A DNA stretch of 11,860 nucleotides from CAYWTX01 sp964461295 (GTDB taxonomy: Bacteria; Planctomycetota; Phycisphaerae; SM23-33). Positions 1 through 6,717 of the stretch are shown here, piece after piece. The stretch lies in the NCBI GenBank assembly GCA_964461295.1, contig CAYWTX010000377.1, positions 1 through 11,860 on the forward strand, in the 5' to 3' direction. Positions within the stretch are counted from its first letter, which is position 1. Each line of letters begins with the position of its first letter. The notes under the pieces are model-generated. The model ran no database searches. It was not told the DNA's origin and was given only the letters and a program-made list of their open reading frames with translations. The position numbers and the translations under genes are program-made.

Positions 1-223
1 CCGCCGTACGGAATTGTAGAGAGGGCAAAGGAAACGTGATGCACGGCCTGACGACCATTTGCCACGAAATCCGAAAGGACGGCCACAACGGGAGCCGTCG
101 GCCTAAACATAGGCGCGCCTCTGCTCTACTCACCATCAGTATCAGTGTCTCTGCCCGTGCAAGAGCGACAAGTAGACGGCCTGAGTTTGACTTGATACTA
201 TTGTTAGACTGCAAGTACACGGT
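1..223. other. Leading region without a supported gene
   Basis: This stretch is short and moderately AT-rich compared with the rest of the window. A 63-codon frame at 36-227 has an arginine- and serine-rich translation with no recognisable domain. I see no ribosome binding site, tRNA or terminator that I would defend. It may hold the upstream control region of the membrane protein that starts at 224, but no clean -35/-10 pair is visible. Confidence 0.4.
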
Positions 224-778
224 ATGAACGACTTGCCCCACACTCGTTTGAATAGGTTCCGGGCGGTCCTGTGCAATCGATGGGCAGTTGGTAGAGCTTT
301 CTACATCGCTTCGGGAGTCGGCATCGTTTCGCCCATGATTGTCGTGTCGCTGCTGGTTGTCTTGGTGAGCCTAACAGATGTCCCGTCGCAAGCGGCGCCG
401 TTCGCTCTTTTTCTTCTCTTGGCCGTGTTCATGTGGATGCTGTATCGAAGAACCGAGAGTGGACAGTTTCGCAAGAATTCGGCGGCGAAGATCGCCAATG
501 CAGCGGGTGCGCTTTTGTGGGCGGCCGGCGCAGCGGGTTCAGCCTGGTGCTTCTGGCATCACGTTTGTATGGCTGGTCATATGCAGCACCCGCCCTACCC
601 TTCATGGCACTATGCCGTTGACATTGGATGGGTGGTGTCTTTGATTGTTGCCGCGATTTGGACTCGGGTGCAACGGGCCTCACTTTGCATCGGTTTCGCG
701 TTCTTAAGTTCTTTTCTGGTTTCTTACAGGTTTTTGTTTGGGAGTTTCGGAGGTGCGTTCCCAAAATTACCATTGTGA
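224..778 (+). CDS. Hypothetical polytopic membrane protein
   Basis: A 184-residue protein of no family I recognise. Hydrophobic stretches near residues 25-50, 57-74, 90-112, 130-147 and 153-170 suggest four to five inner-membrane helices. Between them lie a basic loop (RRTESGQFRKN, from about residue 75) and a His/Trp/Cys-containing loop (WCFWHHVCMAGHMQH, about 108-122). No catalytic signature is clear; the clustered His and Cys could bind a metal or heme, but that is only a guess. The ATG at 224 has no good Shine-Dalgarno sequence. Codon use is visibly less GC-rich (many TTT, TTG, ATT) than the genes downstream, which suggests recent acquisition or weak selection. It ends before a repeat-dense region and has no operon partner. 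The reading frame is probably real; the function is unknown. Confidence 0.55.
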   Translation: MNDLPHTRLNRFRAVLCNRWAVGRAFYIASGVGIVSPMIVVSLLVVLVSLTDVPSQAAPFALFLLLAVFMWMLYRRTESGQFRKNSAAKIANAAGALLWAAGAAGSAWCFWHHVCMAGHMQHPPYPSWHYAVDIGWVVSLIVAAIWTRVQRASLCIGFAFLSSFLVSYRFLFGSFGGAFPKLPL

Positions 779-867
779 TAAAGCTTGGCCACGAGATTGA
801 TCGAACTCCACCACTGCAAAGTTGTTCGTTTCCACGATTTGTTTGCGGGAGACTTTGCCGTGAATGG

Positions 868-894
868 CCCCCCCCTAACCCCCCGACCCCTCCC
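868..894 (-). other. Potential G-quadruplex tract
   Basis: The plus strand carries C-runs of about 8, 6, 4 and 3 separated by TAA, GA and T. The minus strand therefore has four or more G-runs with loops of one to three bases, the canonical G-quadruplex pattern. It sits about 90 bp after the membrane-protein gene and 28 bp before the terminal inverted repeat of the next element. Whether it folds or has any role is unknown. Confidence 0.45.
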
Positions 895-921
895 GGGCGG
901 GCGGTCCCGCCCCGCTGAATC

Positions 922-1154
922 AAATTTGACGCCTCCCTCAGAAGTCGCAGAATGCGTGTGTGGCTCAGGAACTTGCAGATTCGCATCTTAGCCCTGAAGG
1001 GGCGTCGAGGATCTAGCCGGGGGCGTAAGCCCCCGGTATACAAGCAATTAAGCATGGAGCCCCGAAGGGGCGAAAGAAAGTTCGCCAACTGGCGAAGTGC
1101 TGTTCGTAGTCGAACGTCGCGGTTGTGGCGACTTCTGAGGGAGGCGTCAAATTT
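922..1154. repeat. MITE-like hairpin element with 27-bp TIRs
   Basis: Positions 922-948 and 1128-1154 are perfect 27-bp inverted repeats. The ~233-bp element between them has no coding capacity but a run of small hairpins: GCCC/GGGC at 991-1003, an 8-bp stem with GTAA tetraloop (CCGGGGGC/GCCCCCGG, 1017-1036), GCCCC-GAA-GGGGC (1059-1071), TTCGCC/GGCGAA (1081-1096) and GTTCG/CGAAC (1102-1115). This organisation resembles a miniature inverted-repeat transposable element, or a REP-like element built from tandem hairpins. A diverged relative of the core lies in the opposite orientation at about 7946-8060. No target-site duplication is obvious. No transposase with matching ends is in the window, so mobility is inference. 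Confidence 0.7.
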
Positions 1155-1163
1155 CCTATCAGT

Positions 1164-1321
1164 ACATTCGCGGCGCTCCGCATGAATGAAACTGCTCTTG
1201 ACCCTCCGGGCCAAAGGCGAAACTTGCGGTGCGTGCATCGGTTGTAGGGATTGGCTGTCAGCCAGCGGGTGCGTTGCCCGCCCGGCGGGCAGCCGAAGGC
1301 GCGACAGGGCCTGAACGGTTG
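1164..1321 (+). repeat. 158-bp dispersed repeat, copy A
   Basis: This stretch is repeated at 7236-7393 in the same orientation and at the same length. I count 10 mismatches and no gaps, about 94% identity. It contains a GC-rich hairpin (GCCCGC-CCG-GCGGGC) and other short palindromes. The antisense frame gives a similar basic peptide in both copies, which follows from the nucleotide identity and is not evidence for a protein. Copy A ends 45 bp before the start of the exported protein at 1367 and so forms part of its upstream region. Confidence 0.9.
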
Positions 1322-1366
1322 TGCCAGCCGCACGACGCCCTCGCGTGCGGCGGATAGGAGCCCCGT

Positions 1367-2473
1367 ATGCGACATCTCCGCGGCCAGGCGGCTCTCGTTC
1401 TGGCAGTCGCCTTGACGGCTGCCACGTTGCCCCGTGGGGAGATCTCGGGCGCCGCGCCCGCACCACGCCCCGCCGCCACGCGACCGGGCGACCCGAACGA
1501 CCACCTGCCCAACTTCTCCGACGGCACCGTGGGCTTACTGGGGCCCTTCCTCTGGGCACGAAGCCTCGACTTCGGCGAGGACGCCCGCTTCTCCGACTCC
1601 GACGCCCGAGCCGACGACAACGGCAGCTTCCTCTGGTGCCACCAGTTCACCCGCCTCAGCCGCCACCCCAAGCTGCCCCCGCTCGTCTTCGGCAGGAACA
1701 ATTTCACCAGCCGCGACCCCAACATCGCCTTCCGCGTCCAGCCCAGCCGCTACCTGCTGAACACCACCCAGCCTCACAACCATAAGGTGATCATCGGCTA
1801 CATGCGGACGAGTTGGCGGTTCACCAACGGCGACAACCGCGACCTTGCCCACCTCGCCGGCGGCGACCGCGTCTGCCTGTTCTTCCCGGTGCGGGGCGGC
1901 CACAACGGGCGGCGGAACGATGCCAACCTGTACGTCGTGAACACCGAGCACGCCGCCCAGCCGATCAGCATCGTGGAGTTCGCCGCCGGCGACATGATTT
2001 CCTACGACTGGTTCCGCAACCCGCCCAACCTCGACCGCCACGTGCTGCTGGACCTTGCCGGCCGGTTCACCGATGCCAACACGCTCCGCCCCGGCATCAC
2101 CAAGCCGATCCTCCAGTTCGACATTCACGCCGGCGGGCGCTGGACGCTGCGCATCGAGACCGACGGCCGCGACGGCCTGGCCGGCGGACGGCGCGACGGC
2201 GGATGGGACCTGGAGTTCACCGAGAAGTCGCCCGGCGCCCGCCCGTACACGGTGGACGTCTCGCCGGCTGACACGGCCTGGACGCTGAGCACGTTCTCGC
2301 CGGGGGGCCGTCCGGCCGACACGTCGGAGGTCCTGTTGGGCTTGCAGCCCTACGACCGTCGCGGCGGCGGGGATCTCCCCTGGCCCGATCGCTCGCCGCG
2401 TATCCGCAACGTGGAACTGGACAAGGCGGCCCATAGGCTCGTCGCGGAGACCAAGCCGAAGCCCAGGAAGTGA
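1367..2473 (+). CDS. Secreted protein of unknown family
   Basis: A 368-residue protein with an export signal. Basic residues MRHLRGQ are followed by a hydrophobic core at about 8-21 and a likely signal peptidase site near residues 28-32 (ISGAAPAP). The mature part is rich in Asp, Arg, Trp and aromatic residues with alternating short hydrophobic stretches (for example RVCLFFPVRGG near 168-178, and ISYDWF near 211-216), which suggests a beta-rich extracytoplasmic fold. Only one Cys pair (91 and 170) is present. I recognise no family. The ATG at 1367 is well supported by AGGAG six bases upstream. The gene converges on the ligase gene, with 75 bp between the two stops, and lies just after repeat copy A, so it may be controlled from within the repeat. 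The many antisense frames over it are GC-rich shadows. Confidence 0.8.
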   Translation: MRHLRGQAALVLAVALTAATLPRGEISGAAPAPRPAATRPGDPNDHLPNFSDGTVGLLGPFLWARSLDFGEDARFSDSDARADDNGSFLWCHQFTRLSRHPKLPPLVFGRNNFTSRDPNIAFRVQPSRYLLNTTQPHNHKVIIGYMRTSWRFTNGDNRDLAHLAGGDRVCLFFPVRGGHNGRRNDANLYVVNTEHAAQPISIVEFAAGDMISYDWFRNPPNLDRHVLLDLAGRFTDANTLRPGITKPILQFDIHAGGRWTLRIETDGRDGLAGGRRDGGWDLEFTEKSPGARPYTVDVSPADTAWTLSTFSPGGRPADTSEVLLGLQPYDRRGGGDLPWPDRSPRIRNVELDKAAHRLVAETKPKPRK

Positions 2474-2548
2474 GAGTGGTTGTCGCGGGTGCGCCGGGGC
2501 GGGCGTCGCCGCGCTGCCCTCGGTTGAGTCATGCCGGCGTTTGGTTTC

Positions 2549-5044
2549 TCAGCTCTGTGGGCGAGCCCACTTCTCCATGTCGGACAGCGCTCCGAGTTCG
2601 TCTGCGCGCAGGCGGACGACGCTTTCGGCCTCGAGTGCGTCGTTGAGGCGGCGGGCCTCGGCGGCCAGGCGCAGGACTTCAGCGGCGACGGTCTTGCGCA
2701 GTTCGGCGGGCGCATTGGGGGCGCGGGCCGACTTCGCGAGCATGGCCGCGACGGCCATGTGCAGGTGTGCGTCGCGCGGGTTGAGGGCGAGGGCATGGCG
2801 GGCGTAGGCGGCGCCGTCGGCCAGCCAGGCGGCGCCGTCGGCGCCGGGCGACGACCGGAGCAGGTCCGCCACGAGCAGTCGGCAGGCGAAGTTGCGGCCG
2901 TCGCGGTTGACCGCCTGGAGGGCGAAGTCGATCGGTGCGCGGCCGGCGTCGGGGGGCGGGCCGACGCCGGGATTGAGCAGGGCCGTCGCCGCCAGTTTCG
3001 CGGCGTCCATGGCGGGCAGGGGATCGAGCTTGTCGGCCGCCGCGGCCGAGGCGGCCGAGGCGGCGGCACCGGCGACGTCCCCCGCCTGGAGGCGGGCGAG
3101 CATCTGTTCCTGGTCGTGGGTCTTGTTGAGCACGGGCAGCCAGACGGCCGCGGCCATGCCGATGGCGAGCACGGCGAAGAGGACGGCGGCGGGCGCGGCG
3201 ATGGGCAGCGCGTGGTGCCTGGCGTCGTCGTCGAAAGCGGCGTCCCGGCCGGCCAGGGCGGCGCCTGCGGCGAGGTAGAAGGCGGTTGCGGCTGAGGGAA
3301 TCCAGGGGCTTTCGGCGACCATCGAGTTGACGAAGAATCCCAGCGCCCCGCAGCCGAGGGCGGCGCGGAGGACATCGCCCGCGGAGTCGTCCAGGTCGCG
3401 CAGACCCCAGGTGGAGGTGGCGAGCGCGCCGACGAAGACGGCGACGGGCGCCAACGCGCTGAGGACGAGCAGGTGCGGCTCGGCGCGGGCGTCGGACAGG
3501 AAGGTGCGGCAGAGCAGGGCGGCAATTGCCGCGGGAACCAGCAGCCAGCAGCCGGTTCGAGGTCTGGAGTTCGCGGTTCCGGGGTCCGTTGGTTGCGGGA
3601 CGGGGCGAGCGGCGCCGACGAACATGTACAGGATGGCGGCGAGGAACAGGCCGCCGGCGATCAGGCCGTACTGGGCCAGGGCGTCGGCGAAGAGGTTGTG
3701 GGCCGACTGAACCTCCTCCTCGGCGCCGGTGCGCCGGTGCTGGAGGTAGGCCGTCGCAAAGTTGCCGCCGCCGGCGCCGAAGGCGGGGTGGGCGCGGACG
3801 ATCTCGGCCGAGGCAGTCCAGTAGTGCCAGCGGAACGTGAGCGTGCGGCTGGGCAGGCGGTCGTGGGCCAGGCCATAGGCGACGGTGGCGGCGGCGGCGA
3901 GCACGAACGCTGCCGCCACGCCGAGGGCGACCTTTCGCCAGTGGGCCGCGAGGCGGCGATGAAGGAAGACGACGGCGAGGAAGGCGAGGGTCGATACCGC
4001 AAGCCCAACGAGTGCGCCGCGACTGCGGGTGAGGAAGACAGCGACGAGGACGAGGAGAGTAAGGAGGGCGGTTGCCGCACCCGCGACGACGAGTGGAGGT
4101 ACTTCCATCCGGGGGGCAGCGCGGCCAAGAGGCAAGCCGGACCCCGGCTTCCTTCGCGGATTGCTAAGTCGTCCATCAGATCCTGCTTCCGCCCGCGCGG
4201 CGCGGAGCTTCGCCATCGCCAGGCCGGCACCCGCCGTCGCCAGCACCAGCAGCAGCGAACCCAGCGGGTTCGCCAGGGCGAGGAAGCCCGTGATGGACGT
4301 GTCGCGCAGGCGGTTCTCGACCATCCGGGCCTGCGGCGTGTCGGGCGACCAGCCGAAGTCGCGCAATCGCTCGGCCCGGTTCGCGTCGAAGTCGGCGATG
4401 CGAGCGGGGAATTCGGTCGTCCGTTGCCACAGCCCCTTGGCCGCCAAGGCCGCGCCCAGCGCCAGCAGCACCGCCGCCAGCAGCGCCAGCCGCCGGCGGT
4501 CGCGGCAGAGCTGCGCCGCCAAGAAGGCAGCCAGCAGGAAAGACGTGTGCTCCACGGCCGCGTTCACCGCGGCGCGGCGGTTGGAGGCGGTCCACGCGGC
4601 CGCGGCCGCCGCGACGGCGAAGGCTGCCACCAGCGCCGCCAGCGTCCCGTGGCGTGCGGCGAGGCGTTCGCGGAACGCGCCGCCGGCTGCCCAGAGCGCC
4701 GCGGCCACGAGGATCGCCAGAGCGAACGACATGCGGGCGACTTCGCCGCGGTCGGCCTTGTATCGGATCGCCTGGGCGGCGCGGTCCTTGCCCGTGGTCG
4801 CGTTGTGGCCGGGGGGGCCGGAGGCAAGCTCGTGGGAGACGAACTGGAGTTGCGATGTGGCGAACGGCAGCTCGCCGATCATGCACCGCCCGGCCAGGAC
4901 GGCCAACAGCAGGGCGAACGCGGCGTCGTGGAGAACGGATACCGGAGGCCGAATGCCGGGAACCGGGGAAGAGGGGTCGCCGGCATTCGGCATCCGGTAT
5001 CCGGTATCCGGCCCCCGGTCGCCGGTCTCCGCTCTGGGCGTCAT
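2549..5044 (-). CDS. O-antigen ligase/polymerase-like membrane protein
   Basis: An 831-residue polytopic protein of the Wzy/WaaL O-antigen ligase superfamily, expected to polymerise or transfer undecaprenyl-linked sugars on the periplasmic face of the inner membrane. About a dozen hydrophobic segments lie between residues 38 and 635. Family-like features are FLTRSRGALVGL (337-348), an Arg and Trp-rich stretch FRWHYW (404-409), GAGGGNFATAY (423-433), and His449 in SAHNLFADALAQYGL, all typical of the large periplasmic loop region. Residues ~645-831 form an Ala-rich helical tail, probably TPR-like (ALALNPRDAHLHMAVA). The ATG overlaps the upstream stop as ATGA, so translation is probably coupled. 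Residues ~8-37, ~288-316 and ~480-502 are hydrophilic, repeat-derived insertions. GTG at Val35 or Val37 is an alternative start just before the first helix. The general family is fairly sure; polymerase versus ligase cannot be decided. Confidence 0.85.
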   Translation of the reverse strand: MTPRAETGDRGPDTGYRMPNAGDPSSPVPGIRPPVSVLHDAAFALLLAVLAGRCMIGELPFATSQLQFVSHELASGPPGHNATTGKDRAAQAIRYKADRGEVARMSFALAILVAAALWAAGGAFRERLAARHGTLAALVAAFAVAAAAAAWTASNRRAAVNAAVEHTSFLLAAFLAAQLCRDRRRLALLAAVLLALGAALAAKGLWQRTTEFPARIADFDANRAERLRDFGWSPDTPQARMVENRLRDTSITGFLALANPLGSLLLVLATAGAGLAMAKLRAARAEAGSDGRLSNPRRKPGSGLPLGRAAPRMEVPPLVVAGAATALLTLLVLVAVFLTRSRGALVGLAVSTLAFLAVVFLHRRLAAHWRKVALGVAAAFVLAAAATVAYGLAHDRLPSRTLTFRWHYWTASAEIVRAHPAFGAGGGNFATAYLQHRRTGAEEEVQSAHNLFADALAQYGLIAGGLFLAAILYMFVGAARPVPQPTDPGTANSRPRTGCWLLVPAAIAALLCRTFLSDARAEPHLLVLSALAPVAVFVGALATSTWGLRDLDDSAGDVLRAALGCGALGFFVNSMVAESPWIPSAATAFYLAAGAALAGRDAAFDDDARHHALPIAAPAAVLFAVLAIGMAAAVWLPVLNKTHDQEQMLARLQAGDVAGAAASAASAAAADKLDPLPAMDAAKLAATALLNPGVGPPPDAGRAPIDFALQAVNRDGRNFACRLLVADLLRSSPGADGAAWLADGAAYARHALALNPRDAHLHMAVAAMLAKSARAPNAPAELRKTVAAEVLRLAAEARRLNDALEAESVVRLRADELGALSDMEKWARPQS
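3538..3589. repeat. Heptamer microsatellite inside the ligase gene
   Basis: Two exact CCAGCAG units (3538-3551) are followed, after CCG, by degenerate heptamers GTTCGAG, GTCTGGA, GTTCGCG, GTTCCGG and GGTCCGT (3555-3589). The array lies in frame in the O-antigen ligase-like gene and encodes roughly residues 485-502, in a predicted loop between two membrane helices. Similar short tandem arrays occur between genes elsewhere in this window (8095-8115, 8723-8770). A 7-bp unit is not a multiple of three, so a change of one or two units would shift the frame. Confidence 0.6.
4134..4150. repeat. Small palindrome in a hydrophilic insert of the ligase
   Basis: AAGCCGG, loop ACC, CCGGCTT: a perfect 7-bp stem. 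It lies within the segment that encodes RRKPGSGLP (about residues 297-305), a charged stretch between two hydrophobic segments. Together with the flanking AT-richer sequence it looks like a short repeat-derived insert rather than part of the original membrane protein. Confidence 0.45.
4936..5003. repeat. 24-bp inverted repeat at the 5' end of the ligase gene
   Basis: Positions 4936-4959 and 4980-5003 are inverted repeats, 23 of 24 bases paired, with a 20-base loop. Extra CCGGTAT units follow at about 4994-5010. On the mRNA the hairpin begins about 40 nt after the ligase ATG and encodes residues ~14-36, before the first membrane helix. It could hinder ribosomes or stabilise the transcript. It also means that the N-terminal ~35 residues are repeat-derived rather than conserved protein. 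Confidence 0.75.
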
Positions 5045-6135
5045 GGCTTACCCTTGCCGTCGGCCATTTCCAGCAGGGCGATGATGAGGAGGATCCCCAC
5101 GGTCTGCGCGAAGATCAGCACGGCGCCGGGGCCGTCCACACGAGGCAGCAGCGTCGCCGCCAGCGCCGTGGCGCCCGCGCACAGGTAGACGGTGAGCACG
5201 GCCGTGCGAACGCTCATGCCGCGGCGGACGAGCCGGTGCGAGAAGTGGCGCCGGTCGCCGACCACGGGGCTGGCGCGGTCCTTCAGGCGCAGGGTCACCA
5301 CGCTGATCATGTCGTACAGCGGCACGGCCATGAGCACCACCGGCACGAAGACGCCGTAGAGGTAATACGTTTGTCCGGGCTGCACGTAGGTGGTGAGGCA
5401 GCTCGCCACGGCCAGCAGGAAGCCCACCACCAGCGAGCCGGCGTCGCCCATGAAGATACGGGCGGGGGCGAAGTTGAACGGCAGGAACCCCAGCAGCGAG
5501 CCGAGGATCACGCACAGGAAGCCCGTCACGAAGAGTTGCCCGATGCTCGCGGCCGCCGCCAGCAGCGCCGCGGCGATGATCGCCGCCACCCCGGCCGACA
5601 GGCCGTCCATGTTGTCGAGGAAATTGAATGCGTTGGTGATGCCCGCGATCCACAGGATGCTGGCGGTGATACTCACCGCCTCGCCGGCTGCCGTCAGCAC
5701 CCGCACGCGGAGCAGCACGACCGCCACGGCGGCTACGGCCAACTCGATGAGCAGCTTGGTCCAGGGCCCCAGACCGCGGCGGTCGTCCAACAGGCCCACC
5801 AGGTGCAGCAGGAACGCCGCACCAAGGATGCCCAGCGCCTGCGGCGCCCGCGACGCGAGCCCCGGCAGGTAGACCCGTGCCACCTCCGGCAGCCAGTTCG
5901 GCGCCTTGCCGCTCGCCCACACCGTCGCCAGCGACAGGGCCAACAGGCTGGGCAACAGCACGCCGGCGAAGATCGCGCAGCCTCCCAGCAGCGGCGTCGG
6001 GCGGGCGTGCGCCTTGTGCCGACCGGGCACGTCCACGCAATTGAACCGCCAGGCCATGCGCGCCGCCACCGGCGTCGCCAGCAGCGAGATGGCGAAGGCA
6101 GTCAGCACGGCCGCCGCGGCTGCGATCAGGACCAT
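5041..6135 (-). CDS. WecA/MraY-family undecaprenyl-P sugar-1-P transferase
   Basis: A 364-residue inner-membrane enzyme of glycosyltransferase family 4 (PF00953). It transfers a HexNAc-1-phosphate from a UDP-sugar to undecaprenyl phosphate, the first committed step of many envelope polysaccharides. Visible family motifs are DVPGRHKAHARPTPLLGG (35-52), LVGLLDD (112-118), NAFNFLDNMDGLSAG (168-182), ARIFMGDAGS (225-234) and the HFSHRL histidine motif (297-302); about ten hydrophobic helices surround them. This fits WecA/TagO-type enzymes better than MraY of peptidoglycan synthesis, given the lack of mur neighbours. The ATG at 6135 has GGAGG six bases upstream and immediately precedes the first helix. 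A longer frame to 6276 would add an Arg-rich, non-homologous leader and overlap the upstream gene, so I reject it. The gene overlaps the DUF4416 gene by 10 nt and the ligase gene by 4 nt. The sugar specificity is not determinable. Confidence 0.93.
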   Translation of the reverse strand: MVLIAAAAAVLTAFAISLLATPVAARMAWRFNCVDVPGRHKAHARPTPLLGGCAIFAGVLLPSLLALSLATVWASGKAPNWLPEVARVYLPGLASRAPQALGILGAAFLLHLVGLLDDRRGLGPWTKLLIELAVAAVAVVLLRVRVLTAAGEAVSITASILWIAGITNAFNFLDNMDGLSAGVAAIIAAALLAAAASIGQLFVTGFLCVILGSLLGFLPFNFAPARIFMGDAGSLVVGFLLAVASCLTTYVQPGQTYYLYGVFVPVVLMAVPLYDMISVVTLRLKDRASPVVGDRRHFSHRLVRRGMSVRTAVLTVYLCAGATALAATLLPRVDGPGAVLIFAQTVGILLIIALLEMADGKGKP

Positions 6136-6710
6136 GACGCACCTCCGGCAGGGGCGGCGCGGGCGATGCCGTCGGCTGCACCGTCGCGGCCGCGCAGGCT
6201 TGCGCGGGCCGAGGAAAGGAACGCGTCGTACCTGCCTGACGCGTAGTCCGGGAACGTCCATTCCAGGGCGGTCCACCGCCCGTGGCGGAACTGCATCGTG
6301 ACCTCGGCGTACACGCCGCTCCGCAGGTAGACGCGGTGCGAGAAGTTCTTCATGCTCGCCAGAACCAGCTTCGAGGACTCCAGGTAGCCGGGGTCGAGGT
6401 TGATCGGCCGGGGGGGCGTCGGGCCCAGTCGCCGGGCGAAGTCGGCCTCGATGGCGTTAGTGGCGAGCTTGGCGTCGGCCAGGCCGGCGGGATCGAACGG
6501 GTGGGCGAACGCGAGGAACCGCCGCAGCAGCGGCGTGCCCATCTCGGCGTCGTAGTAATGGGTGAAATCGAATGCCATCGCCTCGCTCGCCAGTTCGACG
6601 GGTCCCACCGCCGCGATGAGGGCCTCCGCGGCGGCCGCGAGCCACTCGGTGCGGCAGGAAATCAACCCGCAGATGAGCATGGCGGGCGGGGGCTGTCCGG
6701 GCAAAGCCAT
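6126..6710 (-). CDS. DUF4416 family protein
   Basis: A 194-residue soluble protein matching the DUF4416 pattern (PF14385, function unknown). Recognisable blocks are the N-terminal beta strand with LICGLISC (12-19), FDFTHYYDAEMG (47-58), LLRRFLAFAHPF (61-72), KLATNAIE (81-88), RPINLDPGYL (101-110), KLVLASMKNFSHRVYL (114-129), GVYAEVTMQF (132-141) and LEWTFPDYA (149-157). The strongly conserved Tyr, Glu, Asn-Leu-Asp-Pro-Gly-Tyr and Trp-Thr-Phe-Pro-Asp-Tyr residues imply a binding or catalytic site. It is the first gene of the envelope operon with the WecA-like and ligase genes, so a role in polysaccharide supply or control is inferred. A TTG start at 6746 gives 12 extra residues, but that TTG is the first part of the TTGACA -35 box. 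The ATG at 6710 has no Shine-Dalgarno sequence and fits a leaderless start. Confidence 0.88.
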   Translation of the reverse strand: MALPGQPPPAMLICGLISCRTEWLAAAAEALIAAVGPVELASEAMAFDFTHYYDAEMGTPLLRRFLAFAHPFDPAGLADAKLATNAIEADFARRLGPTPPRPINLDPGYLESSKLVLASMKNFSHRVYLRSGVYAEVTMQFRHGRWTALEWTFPDYASGRYDAFLSSARASLRGRDGAADGIARAAPAGGASWS

Positions 6711-6717
6711 TGCGCCG

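Larger units (their letters stand above)
779..1366. other. Repeat-dense intergenic region
   Basis: Nearly 590 bp without a convincing gene. In order it holds a C-rich tract (868-894), a MITE-like hairpin element with long terminal inverted repeats (922-1154), a 158-bp dispersed repeat (1164-1321), and 45 bp leading into the gene at 1367. Several long frames cross it on both strands, but they translate repeat sequence and have no domain. The two repeats lie only 9 bp apart, so this looks like an insertion hot spot rather than a normal promoter region. Confidence 0.7.

Noticed and set aside
429..1559. Minus-strand open frame (376 codons) across the repeat region
   Set aside because: It runs through two repeats and into the antisense of two genes. 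No signal, domain or ribosome binding site. Similarity to a peptide near 7149-7460 is only the shared 158-bp repeat.
1535..2434. Minus-strand open frame (299 codons) over the exported protein gene
   Set aside because: Val/Gly/Ala-rich shadow of the plus-strand gene, which has a signal peptide and a good Shine-Dalgarno.
2474..2548. Bidirectional terminator between the convergent genes
   Set aside because: I found no stable stem followed by a T-run on either strand in these 75 bp.
3538..3589. Possible CRISPR-like array
   Set aside because: Units are seven bases without spacers and lie in frame in a gene. No cas genes are present.
3473..5188. Long plus-strand open frame (571 codons) over the ligase gene
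   Set aside because: It is the antisense of the ligase gene. Its translation is Gly/Arg/Glu-rich without any domain, as expected from the third-position GC of the real gene.
4654..6246. Long plus-strand open frame (530 codons) over the ligase and WecA-like genes
   Set aside because: Its translation is Arg/His/Gln-rich low complexity and antisense to two genes with clear family motifs.
6136..6276. N-terminal extension of the WecA-like protein
   Set aside because: The extra 47 residues are Arg/Pro-rich and lie over the DUF4416 gene. The ATG at 6135 has a perfect GGAGG and directly precedes the first helix.
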